DNA from: an uncultured Clostridia bacterium
Lineage (GTDB): Bacteria > Bacillota > Clostridia > Christensenellales > Aristaeellaceae
Reading direction: 5' to 3'
NCBI GenBank assembly: GCA_934647305.1
Contig: CAKUFI010000066.1
Location: 1-14,004, forward strand
DNA length: 14,004 bases
The notes under the pieces are model-generated. The model did no database searches. It had not been told where the DNA came from and saw nothing but the letters and a program-made list of their open reading frames with translations. The position numbers and the translations under genes are program-made. Below, in pieces: positions 1 to 6,186 of the stretch. Each line of letters starts with the position of its first letter. Position 1 is the first letter of the stretch.

Positions 1-35
1 TCTTTTTCTTTATACATTGAAGTGTCCGCGTTCAG

Positions 36-100
36 GCGAGCGGAGCGAGCCGGAAGGGAGGGGGTGCGGGGGAGGGGGCGCAGCGCGCCCCCTCCCCCGC
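36..100 (+). repeat. Intergenic repeat element 1: GAGCGGAGCGAGC core plus GC hairpin
   Basis: The core GCGAGCGGAGCGAGC is at 36-50, followed by a G-rich linker. A perfect 16-bp hairpin then pairs 66-81 with 85-100 around the three-base loop AGC. The same core and hairpin layout recurs at 4118-4183 and 6033-6098, so this is one copy of a dispersed family. It lies just beyond the 3' end of pheT and separates that unit from whatever lies to the left. It encodes no convincing protein. Its function is unknown; it could aid 3' end formation or RNA stability, or simply be a mobile palindromic repeat. Confidence 0.8.
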
Positions 101-103
101 AGA

Positions 104-136
104 CGGAGCCCCGGCAGCAATGCTGCCGGGGCTCCG
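104..136 (-). terminator. Perfect 15-bp stem-loop downstream of pheT
   Basis: Bases 104-118 and 122-136 are exact reverse complements separated by a three-base loop. The stem starts 22 bases past the pheT stop codon on the minus strand. No T-run follows it on either strand, so it is not a classical intrinsic terminator. Four bases further on comes the 66-100 hairpin of the repeat element, giving a double-hairpin 3' end. I infer that it marks or protects the 3' end of the pheST transcript. The pairing is certain; the terminator role is not. Confidence 0.5.
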
Positions 137-157
137 CATGTTCGTTTGCAGCGAGAA

Positions 158-2557
158 TTACCGCAGGCTGGCGGAGAACTCGCGCAGGCAGGTGTCGAGG
201 ATTTTGTCCATGGCGGTGGCGATTTCCGCATCGGTCAGGGTGCGGTCGGGCGCGCGGAAGGACAGGGAGAACGCGACGCTCTTCTTGCCCAGGCCGAGCT
301 GCAGGCCGCGATAGATGTCGAACAGGCTGACCTCCTCGAGCAGGCGGCCGCCGGCCCTCTGGATCGCCGCCATGAGCGGGCCGACCTCGACGGACTCGTC
401 CATGACCAGGGCGATGTCGCGGGTGACGGGCGGGAACTTGGGCAGTGCCTTGACCGCGCCGATTTCCGTGGCGAACTCAGGCAGCCTGCACAGGTGCACG
501 ACGGCCACGTAGACGCGCGTTTCGATGCTGAAGCGCTCGGCGATGTCCGGATGGATTTCGCCGACCTGCGCCAGCTCCTCGCCGCGCACGGACAGGATCG
601 CCTTGCGGCCGGGATGGAAGAAGGGATCGCCGCCCGAGGTCACTTCGGGTTGAATGCCGAAGCTGCCCAGCAGGCAGACGACCGCGTCGCGCAGGGCGTA
701 GAAGTCGGCCTTTTCGCCGCACAGGCCGACGGCCAGGGAGAGCTTCTCAGTGGCCGGGGCGGGAGGATTGGAGCTGGTCACGCCCTGCTCGAACAGGGGG
801 GCGGCCTCGAAGAGCCTGAGCTCGCTGTTGCCTCGGCTCAGGTTCAGGGAGAGGGTGTTGAGCATCGAGGGAACAAGCGTGGTGCGCATGACGGAAGTGT
901 CCTCGCCCAGCGGGTTGCGGATGGCGATGGGGGAGAGGCGCTTGTCGCCCTCGGGCAGACCCAGCATTTCCAGCCACCTGGGGCTGATGAAGGAGAAGTT
1001 GAGCGCCTCGAAGTAGCCCATGCCGATCAGCGCGCTCTTGGCCTTGTCCAGCAGCAGCTGGCGGTCGCTGCGCATGCCGACGGTGGTCACGCCCTGCATG
1101 AGGGTGGAGGGAATCTTGTCATAGCCGTACAGGCGCAGCACTTCCTCGGAGATGTCCGCGTCGGTCTCCAGATCCATGCGCCAGGCGGGCACGGTGCAGT
1201 AGAGGACGCCCTCGGACAGTTCAACCTCGAAGCCCAGGCGCTCGAGCAGGTCTTCCATTTCGTCGCCGGACAGGTTCATGCCGATGCGGCGGTTGATGCG
1301 ATCCACCTCGGCCTCGATGATCTGATCCTCGGCGGGGGCGGGATAGTGGTCGAACGCCTCGGGCACGACCTCGCCGCACTCGAGCATGTTGACCAGCATG
1401 CAGGCGCGGTCGAGCGCCTCCATTTCGGTGCGGGCGCACACGCCCTTTTCGAAGCGGCCGCTGGCCTCGGTGCGGATGCCCAGGGAGCGGGAGGTGATGC
1501 GGATATTGGCGCGGTCGAAGGCGGCGCACTCGAACAGCACGTCACAGGTGCCCTCGGTGATTTCGGACTCCTCGCCGCCCATGATGCCGGCCAGGCCGGT
1601 GGCGTTCTGCGCGTCGGAAATGACCAGCATGTCGTTCGTCAGGGTATAGTTCTTGCCGTCCAGCGTGGTGAGCGGTTCGCCTTCGCGGGCGCGGCGCACG
1701 ACGATGGTGTGATCCTTGACCTTGGACAGGTCGAAGGCGTGCATCGGGTGGCCGGTCTCGAGCATGACGAAGTTGGTGATGTCCACGATGTTGTTGATCG
1801 GGCGAACGCCTGCACCGTAGAGGTACTCGCGCATCCACTTGGGCGAGCGGGCGATCTTGACGTTCTTGATGACGCGGGCGCAGTAGCGCGGGCACAGCTC
1901 GTCGTCCTGCACGTCGATCTTCGCGTAGTCGGAGAAGCGGCCCAGCGCGGGGTTCTCCTCGACCGTGATTTCGGGCATGACGCAGTGAGTATCCAGCACG
2001 GCGGCGCTCTCGCGGGCCAGGCCCCAGACGCTCAGGCAGTCCGGACGGTTGGCCAGGACTTCAAAGTCGACCACGTCGTCGCCCAGGCCGAAGATTTCCT
2101 TCACGTCGGTGCCGGGGGCGTAGTCCTCGTTGAACAGCAGGATGCCCTCGTCGCCGCAGTGGGGATACAGCCCCTCCGGCACGCCCAGCTCGGGGCCGGA
2201 GCACAGCATGCCGCAGCTCTCCACGCCGCGCAGCTTGCCCTTCTTGATCTTCACGCCGCCGGGCAGATGAGCGCCCTCGAGCGCGGCGCAGGTCAGCACG
2301 CCCGTTTTCACGTTGGGCGCGCCGCAGACGATCTGCAGCGGCTCCTCGCCGCCCACGTCCACCAGGCACTTGTGCAGGTGCGTGCCCTCGATGTCCTCGC
2401 AGGACAGCACGCGGCCGGCGACCACATGGTCGAACAGCTCGCCCGTGTTCTCAATGCCTTCCACGCCGTCGCCCGACATGACCATTTTCTCGGCGTACTC
2501 GGCGGCGGGGAGATTGATTTCGGTATAGTCCTTCAGCCATTTCATCGGCACTTTCAT
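158..2557 (-). CDS. pheT: Phenylalanyl-tRNA synthetase beta subunit
   Basis: This is the beta subunit of the cytoplasmic (alpha-beta)2 enzyme that charges tRNA-Phe with phenylalanine. At 799 residues it has the usual bacterial length of about 800. Domains in order: a short N-terminal segment (MKVPMKWLKDY), an EMAP-like tRNA-binding fold at about 40-150 (VCGAPNV, GVESCGMLCS), the B3/B4 editing region at about 210-390 that in this family hydrolyses mischarged Tyr-tRNA, a B5 domain at about 400-475, the catalytic-like core, and a C-terminal FDX-ACB anticodon-binding domain over the last 93 residues (FPPVTRDIALVMD). The ATG is preceded by a strong AAGGAGG at 2568-2574. It lies 33 bp after pheS, so the two are almost certainly co-transcribed under the T-box at 3654-3911. 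No frameshift or missing domain is seen. Confidence 0.98.
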   Translation of the reverse strand: MKVPMKWLKDYTEINLPAAEYAEKMVMSGDGVEGIENTGELFDHVVAGRVLSCEDIEGTHLHKCLVDVGGEEPLQIVCGAPNVKTGVLTCAALEGAHLPGGVKIKKGKLRGVESCGMLCSGPELGVPEGLYPHCGDEGILLFNEDYAPGTDVKEIFGLGDDVVDFEVLANRPDCLSVWGLARESAAVLDTHCVMPEITVEENPALGRFSDYAKIDVQDDELCPRYCARVIKNVKIARSPKWMREYLYGAGVRPINNIVDITNFVMLETGHPMHAFDLSKVKDHTIVVRRAREGEPLTTLDGKNYTLTNDMLVISDAQNATGLAGIMGGEESEITEGTCDVLFECAAFDRANIRITSRSLGIRTEASGRFEKGVCARTEMEALDRACMLVNMLECGEVVPEAFDHYPAPAEDQIIEAEVDRINRRIGMNLSGDEMEDLLERLGFEVELSEGVLYCTVPAWRMDLETDADISEEVLRLYGYDKIPSTLMQGVTTVGMRSDRQLLLDKAKSALIGMGYFEALNFSFISPRWLEMLGLPEGDKRLSPIAIRNPLGEDTSVMRTTLVPSMLNTLSLNLSRGNSELRLFEAAPLFEQGVTSSNPPAPATEKLSLAVGLCGEKADFYALRDAVVCLLGSFGIQPEVTSGGDPFFHPGRKAILSVRGEELAQVGEIHPDIAERFSIETRVYVAVVHLCRLPEFATEIGAVKALPKFPPVTRDIALVMDESVEVGPLMAAIQRAGGRLLEEVSLFDIYRGLQLGLGKKSVAFSLSFRAPDRTLTDAEIATAMDKILDTCLREFSASLR

Positions 2558-2590
2558 TGCGGTTGTTCCTCCTTTTTCATGTAGGCGCTC

Positions 2591-3613
2591 TTACCGGAAC
2601 TGCTTGAGGAAGCGCACGTCGTTTTCATACAGATAGCGCATGTCCGGCACGTTATACTTGAGGAGGGTCAGGCGCTCGATGCCCATGCCGAAGGCGAAGC
2701 CCTGGTACTTTCTGGAATCGATGCCGCACATCTCCAGCACCTTGGGGTTGACCATGCCCGCGCCCAGCACCTCGATCCAGCCGGTGCCCTTGCACATGCG
2801 GCAGCCCTTGCCGCGGCAGGAGGCGCAGGTCAGGTCGACCTCGGCGGACGGCTCGGTGAACGGGAAGAAGGAGGGACGGAAGCGGGTGACGATGCCTTCG
2901 CCGTAGAGGCGCCTGGCGAAGGTGTCCAGCGTGCCCTTGAGGTCGGCGATGGAGATATTCTCGTCGATCACCAGGCCCTCGATCTGGTGGAAGACCGGGG
3001 AGTGGGTCGCGTCCACCTCGTCGGCGCGGTAGACGCGGCCGGGGGAGATGATGCGGATGGGGGGCTTGCGGGTGGTCATGACGCGGGCCTGCACGGGCGA
3101 GGTCTGCGAGCGCAGCACCACGTTGTCGTCGATATAGAAGGTGTCCTGCGCGTCGCGGGCGGGGTGGTTTTTGGGCACATTGAGCAGCTCGAAGTTGTAA
3201 TGGTCGTATTCGATCTCCGGGCCCTCGACCGCCTCGAAGCCCATGCCGGTGAAGATGTTGAGCAGGTCGTCCAGCACGATGTTCATCGGGTGCAGCGCGC
3301 CCGCGGCGCGCTTTGTGCCGGGAAGCGTCACGTCGATGGTCTCGGCGGCGAGGCGGGCTTCCTTTTCCATCGCCCGCAGCTTCGCGGCGCGTTCGTCCAG
3401 CGCGGCCTCCAACTTTTCGCGGGTTTCGTTCACGATCTGGCCCATCTTCGGGCGTTCCTCGGCGGGCAGCTTGCCCATGCCGCGCAGTATGCCGGTCAGT
3501 TCGCCCTTCTTGCCCAGCACGCGCACGCGCAGCTGCTCCAGGGCGGAGGTATCCTTGACCTCCTTGAGCTCCTCCATCACGTGTTCGCGGATGGCCTTCA
3601 GTTGATCCTGCAT
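2591..3613 (-). CDS. pheS: Phenylalanyl-tRNA synthetase alpha subunit
   Basis: This is the catalytic alpha subunit, which activates phenylalanine with ATP and transfers it to tRNA-Phe together with PheT. It has 340 residues, close to the usual length of about 340-345. Residues 1-85 form the charged N-terminal coiled-coil that contacts tRNA. Class II synthetase motifs follow: motif 1 near 109-125, motif 2 at about 188-212 (RVYRADEVDATHSPVFHQIE), the family signature FRPSFFPFTEPS at 245-256, a four-cysteine CxxC/CxxC patch at 263-274, and motif 3 at 305-320 (GFAFGMGIERLTLL). The frame stays open upstream into the leader. I chose the ATG at 3613 because family members begin at this point and an AAGGAG lies at 3625-3630; the next in-frame ATG upstream lies in the T-box terminator. 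First gene of the operon. Confidence 0.98.
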   Translation of the reverse strand: MQDQLKAIREHVMEELKEVKDTSALEQLRVRVLGKKGELTGILRGMGKLPAEERPKMGQIVNETREKLEAALDERAAKLRAMEKEARLAAETIDVTLPGTKRAAGALHPMNIVLDDLLNIFTGMGFEAVEGPEIEYDHYNFELLNVPKNHPARDAQDTFYIDDNVVLRSQTSPVQARVMTTRKPPIRIISPGRVYRADEVDATHSPVFHQIEGLVIDENISIADLKGTLDTFARRLYGEGIVTRFRPSFFPFTEPSAEVDLTCASCRGKGCRMCKGTGWIEVLGAGMVNPKVLEMCGIDSRKYQGFAFGMGIERLTLLKYNVPDMRYLYENDVRFLKQFR

Positions 3614-3653
3614 GTCGATCAGTGCTCCTTTCAGAAGTGTGGGGGAAAGCATG

Positions 3654-3684
3654 AAAAAAGCCCCGCCCCGTCTAAGGGCGAGAC
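3654..3684 (-). terminator. Intrinsic terminator of the pheST T-box leader
   Basis: On the minus strand, bases 3684-3675 pair with 3669-3660 in a 10-bp stem (with G-U pairs) around a five-base loop. Six T residues follow directly (3659-3654). The hairpin lies between the T-box consensus sequence and the pheS ribosome-binding site, which is where the regulated terminator of a T-box riboswitch belongs. When tRNA-Phe is charged, this hairpin should form and stop transcription before pheS. Confidence 0.9.
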
Positions 3685-3911
3685 TGTGCTCGCTGTACCA
3701 CCCAAGATTCGCTCGGGACGCAGTGCGTCCGAAGCCTCTCACCCGATAACGTGGGTGAATCCGTCTCCGCCTAGGCCGGGAAAGTGGATTCGGCGGGGAG
3801 GCTCGGAAGTGAACTTCGCACGCGGTTCCCTTCGTGCGCGCTCTCAGCCGACGGCGCGCGCTTTCTGTAGCGGGACAAGGCGTACTACTCTCTTCGTCAT
3901 TGCCTGTATAT
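3654..3911 (-). promoter_or_regulatory. T-box riboswitch (tRNA-Phe sensing) leader of pheST
   Basis: The minus strand carries the T-box consensus GGGTGGTACAGCG at 3703-3691, followed by a T-tailed terminator. T-box leaders read uncharged tRNA through a specifier codon in Stem I and through pairing of the acceptor end with a TGGN bulge. Here the base of Stem I can form between GAAG (3895-3892) and CTTC (3809-3806). Between them, on the 3' side, lies GAAG-TTC-A with a TTC (Phe) triplet at 3813-3811 as the likely specifier, followed by a purine as is usual. The bulge reads TGGT, which matches a tRNA ending ACCA, as expected for tRNA-Phe with discriminator A. A further stem (CACCC...GGGTG) lies between Stem I and the antiterminator. 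Uncharged tRNA-Phe is expected to stabilise the antiterminator and switch on pheS-pheT. Confidence 0.93.
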
Positions 3912-3917
3912 GCGCCT

Positions 3918-3946
3918 ATTATAGCACGCGAAAGGTGGATTGGCAA
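3918..3946 (-). promoter_or_regulatory. Sigma-A promoter of the pheST operon
   Basis: Read on the minus strand, the -35 box is TTGCCA (3946-3941, 5 of 6 consensus), the spacer is exactly 17 bp, and the -10 box is TATAAT (3923-3918, perfect). Transcription should start near 3911, immediately before the T-box leader, which fits a leader of about 300 nt ahead of the pheS ATG. The -35 box is 15 bp from the repeat block that starts at 3962. Confidence 0.9.
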
Positions 3947-3961
3947 GTAAATTCTCAGGGC

Positions 3962-4150
3962 GGGGGAGGGCGAAGTCCGTCCCCGGGAGTCGCGAGCGGC
4001 AGGCGCGCGAAGGCGCGCGGTAGGCGAGCGAAGCGAGCCGGAAAGGGAGGGGGCGCGGGGGAGGGCGAAGTCCGCCCCCGGAGCCGCGAGCGGCAGGTGC
4101 GCGAAGGCGCGCGGGGGGCGAGCGAAGCGAGACGGAAAGGGAGGGGGCGC
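3962..4150. repeat. Tandem repeat of 94-95 bp, two units
   Basis: Unit one (3962-4056) and unit two (4057-4150) align over their full length with few differences. Each starts GGGGGAGGGCGAAGTCCG, continues through a GCGCGAAGGCGCGC inverted repeat, and carries the GCGAGCGAAGCGAGC core (4024-4038; 4118-4132 with the last base changed to A). A third partial unit starts at 4151 but turns into the long hairpin at 4149-4183. The block lies between the 3' end of the 4267-5964 gene and the pheST promoter. I see no credible gene in it. Confidence 0.8.
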
Positions 4151-4183
4151 GGGGGAGGGGGCGCTACGCGCCCCCTCCCCCGC
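4149..4183. repeat. GC hairpin of the intergenic repeat family (element 2)
   Basis: Bases 4149-4164 pair perfectly with 4168-4183 over 16 bp around the loop TAC. The stem is the same as in the copy at 66-100 and only the loop differs (AGC there). It directly follows the tandem units. A stem kept intact while the loop varies suggests that the structure, as RNA or cruciform DNA, is what is maintained. Confidence 0.8.
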
Positions 4184-4215
4184 TTTCCCCGAGCCGCGAA
4201 AGCGGCTCGGGGAAA
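4184..4215 (-). terminator. Perfect 14-bp stem-loop downstream of the 4267-5964 gene
   Basis: Bases 4184-4197 and 4202-4215 are exact reverse complements around a four-base loop (GAAA on the plus strand, TTTC on the minus strand). It lies about 50 bases past the stop of the minus-strand gene at 4267-5964 and is followed by the 4149-4183 hairpin. This is the same double-hairpin arrangement seen after pheT. On the minus strand the T-run precedes the stem rather than following it, so it is not a textbook intrinsic terminator. A role in 3' end formation is inferred from position. Confidence 0.45.
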
Positions 4216-4266
4216 AAGCTCGTTTGGCGTATCGATTGCTCGGCTTGAACGGTTTTCTGCGTTTCC

Positions 4267-5964
4267 TTACAGCGAGAGGCGGGCGAAGAAGCGTCCCTCT
4301 TCGTCGGGGGAGAGGGTGTACTCGGTTGCGCCGAAGCCGCCGGTGAGGAAGAAGACAGAGGCGGTGGTGTATTGGCCGGGAATATCGACCTGTACGGTAG
4401 GGGCGATGACGGGAAGGACGAAGCGTGCCTGGGACGCGTCGGAGCCGAAGACCTGGCCGGAGAGAACGACCTCGCAGTCGGTCAGGGTATACCTGAGGGA
4501 AACGCAGACGGGGTTGGGCAGGGGACGCTGCTCGAGGGAGACGAGGGCTGCATGCACGTCGACCTGGATGCGCTGGGCGTCGCCTGAAACGGTGATGGCG
4601 GCGCGGGTATCATAGCACTGGGCGTAGCGCGTGCCCTCGAAGAAGAGCTCGACGCGCGGAACCAGCGTGCGGTGACTGGAAAAGCGGACGGTCTGCTGCT
4701 GGTTGTGCGGCTCGACCAGGCGGTAATCGACCACTGAGCCGGCGATGATCGGGCCGTGCTTCTGGTGCCAGAGCAGGGTGAGCGCGCCGCCCGAGGCGTG
4801 GCCGGCGGTGAGGTCATGGTCGTAGCCGGTGACGGTGGCGCGCAGGCCGCCCGCAGCCAGCTTCCAGGTATCGACCTCGGGGAAGTGCGCGATGGGGGCG
4901 GGCGCGTCGCAGGGAAGCGGGGCGCGCTGCGTATAGCGCTCGATGCCCGCGTCCAGGGCGCAGGTCAGGGCGTTTGCGTGGGTGAAGGTATGGTGGATGC
5001 AGGCCGGTTCGCCGTGCTGGGGGTACTGCGCGCCGCCGAAGAGCAGGCCGCCGGAGGAGCAGGACTGCATGAGCAGGGTGTTGCGCAGCGCCGCCTCGGC
5101 AAAGGCCGGGTCGCGGTCGGCGAGGAGCGCATAGCCGGCCTGGCAGCCGTCGGAGGTACGCGAGCCGTAGTACGTCCACTTGTTGTTGCGGGAGCCGAAG
5201 GAGTTATCCCACGCACCGTCGGGCAGCATGAAGGCCAGCTGTCTGCGCAGAACCTCGGTGAGCTTGTCCAGGGCGGGCCGGTCGTTCGCCGCCAGGGCGT
5301 ACTTGATCAGCGAGGGGATGGATTCCTCGACGTTATAGCCGATGTCGATCGGGCGGCAGCGGCGGGGAGTGAGCGCCTCGCGCGGCTTGCCTTCGCCGTA
5401 GAGCAGGCCGTTTTCGGTGATGCGGTCGAGCGTGTAGGCGGCCAGGTGTTTGGCCTGGGTCAGGTATTCGGGGCGGTGAAGGCAGCTTCCGGTCAGCGCC
5501 AGCGCGGCGGCGTTGGTGGCGACGTAGTTGATATTGGCCGGACTGTGCTCGTCGATGCTGCGGAAGAGCCACTCGGACATGCGGGAGAGCTTGTTCTGCC
5601 AGGCGGCGCGGGTCTGGTCGGAGAGCAGGGAAGAGTGCTTCTCCAGTGCCTCGCACAGCGCGGTCGCCGCGAAGACCGTGATGCCGCGCCAGGCGGAGTT
5701 GGGGTCGTTGTACACGCCGCCGTCGTCGCAGATCATATGGCGGTCGTGCCAGGCGACGACTGATTCGGCCGCGCGCAGGTATTTTTCTTCACCCGTGCGG
5801 TCGGCCAGGTACATGAAGGGGTAGACTGCGTCCATGCAGCGGCCGTGCTCATACTTACAGGCCGGGCAGAGGAAGGCACCGTCAAAGTCCGGCCCCATGC
5901 GCTGCACCTGATGCTCAATCAGCGCGTCGCACCACTGCCGGAGAAGGTCAAAAAATACGCCCAT
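4267..5964 (-). CDS. Predicted alpha/alpha-toroid carbohydrate-active protein (six-hairpin glycosidase or lyase-like)
   Basis: The 565-residue protein has no signal peptide and so is probably cytoplasmic. Residues 1 to about 340 are helical, with repeated aromatic and small-residue helix motifs (AVYPFMYLADRTGEEKYLRA, INYVATNAAALALTG) typical of the (alpha/alpha)n barrels of six-hairpin glycosidases and polysaccharide lyases. Residues from about 360 to the end look like a beta-sandwich, as in heparinase II/III-like proteins. Candidate active-site stretches are the CPACKYEHGR segment at 33-42, DIGYNVEES at 207-215, GAWDNSFGSRNNKW at 250-263 and HHTFTHA at 324-330. I cannot assign a family or substrate. 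The start at 5964 is supported by GGAG at 5976-5973, 8 bases upstream, and by a consensus promoter. It is a single-gene unit, divergent from the virion cassette. The toroid fold is moderately sure; the enzymatic role is inferred. Confidence 0.75.
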   Translation of the reverse strand: MGVFFDLLRQWCDALIEHQVQRMGPDFDGAFLCPACKYEHGRCMDAVYPFMYLADRTGEEKYLRAAESVVAWHDRHMICDDGGVYNDPNSAWRGITVFAATALCEALEKHSSLLSDQTRAAWQNKLSRMSEWLFRSIDEHSPANINYVATNAAALALTGSCLHRPEYLTQAKHLAAYTLDRITENGLLYGEGKPREALTPRRCRPIDIGYNVEESIPSLIKYALAANDRPALDKLTEVLRRQLAFMLPDGAWDNSFGSRNNKWTYYGSRTSDGCQAGYALLADRDPAFAEAALRNTLLMQSCSSGGLLFGGAQYPQHGEPACIHHTFTHANALTCALDAGIERYTQRAPLPCDAPAPIAHFPEVDTWKLAAGGLRATVTGYDHDLTAGHASGGALTLLWHQKHGPIIAGSVVDYRLVEPHNQQQTVRFSSHRTLVPRVELFFEGTRYAQCYDTRAAITVSGDAQRIQVDVHAALVSLEQRPLPNPVCVSLRYTLTDCEVVLSGQVFGSDASQARFVLPVIAPTVQVDIPGQYTTASVFFLTGGFGATEYTLSPDEEGRFFARLSL

Positions 5965-5997
5965 ATGTTTCGCTCCGTTCTTTGTGTGTTTTGCTTA

Positions 5998-6026
5998 ATT
6001 ATACTGGATGAGGGCCTGTCTGTCAA
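5998..6026 (-). promoter_or_regulatory. Consensus sigma-A promoter for the 4267-5964 gene
   Basis: On the minus strand the -35 box is TTGACA (6026-6021) and the -10 box is TATAAT (6003-5998), both perfect, with a 17-bp spacer. The start site should fall near 5991, giving a 5' leader of about 27 nt before the ATG at 5964. Such a perfect match predicts strong constitutive expression unless a repressor acts. The repeat element begins only a few bases upstream of the -35 box. Confidence 0.9.
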
Positions 6027-6032
6027 ACGCAG

Positions 6033-6098
6033 GCGAGCGGAGCGAGCCGGGGTGGGGAGGGGATGCGGGGGATGGGGCGCGGAGCGCCCCATCCCCCG
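6033..6098. repeat. Intergenic repeat element 3 with covarying hairpin
   Basis: The core GCGAGCGGAGCGAGC is at 6033-6047, followed by a G-rich linker. A 15-bp hairpin then pairs 6066-6080 with 6084-6098 around the loop GGA. Compared with the copies at 66-100 and 4149-4183, one G-C pair in the stem is now T-A, with both arms changed, and pairing is preserved. The element occupies the divergent gap between the 4267-5964 promoter and the portal gene. In the rest of that gap (6099-6186) I see no convincing promoter. Confidence 0.8.
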
Positions 6099-6186
6099 TG
6101 GTTTCCCCGCTCGACCATGCGGGATGTCGCTTCAGGGCGCATCGAATGGTGTAGGATAGGCTCATCAAACGGAAGGGAGAGGCAAG

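Noticed and set aside
17..2584. 855-codon open frame on the plus strand opposite pheT
   Set aside because: It is antisense to an unambiguous pheT. Its composition (Gly, Ala, His, Asp-rich with no domain) is what the complement of a GC-rich coding frame gives.
3614..3946. In-frame upstream extension of pheS to about 3946
   Set aside because: This stretch is the promoter and T-box leader; family length and the AAGGAG site support the ATG at 3613.
3962..4215. CRISPR-like array
   Set aside because: Only two long, nearly identical units are present, with no short repeats alternating with unique spacers and no cas gene.
6121..6186. Possible -10 box TAGGAT for the portal operon
   Set aside because: No acceptable -35 hexamer lies 16-18 bp upstream; the match is no better than chance.
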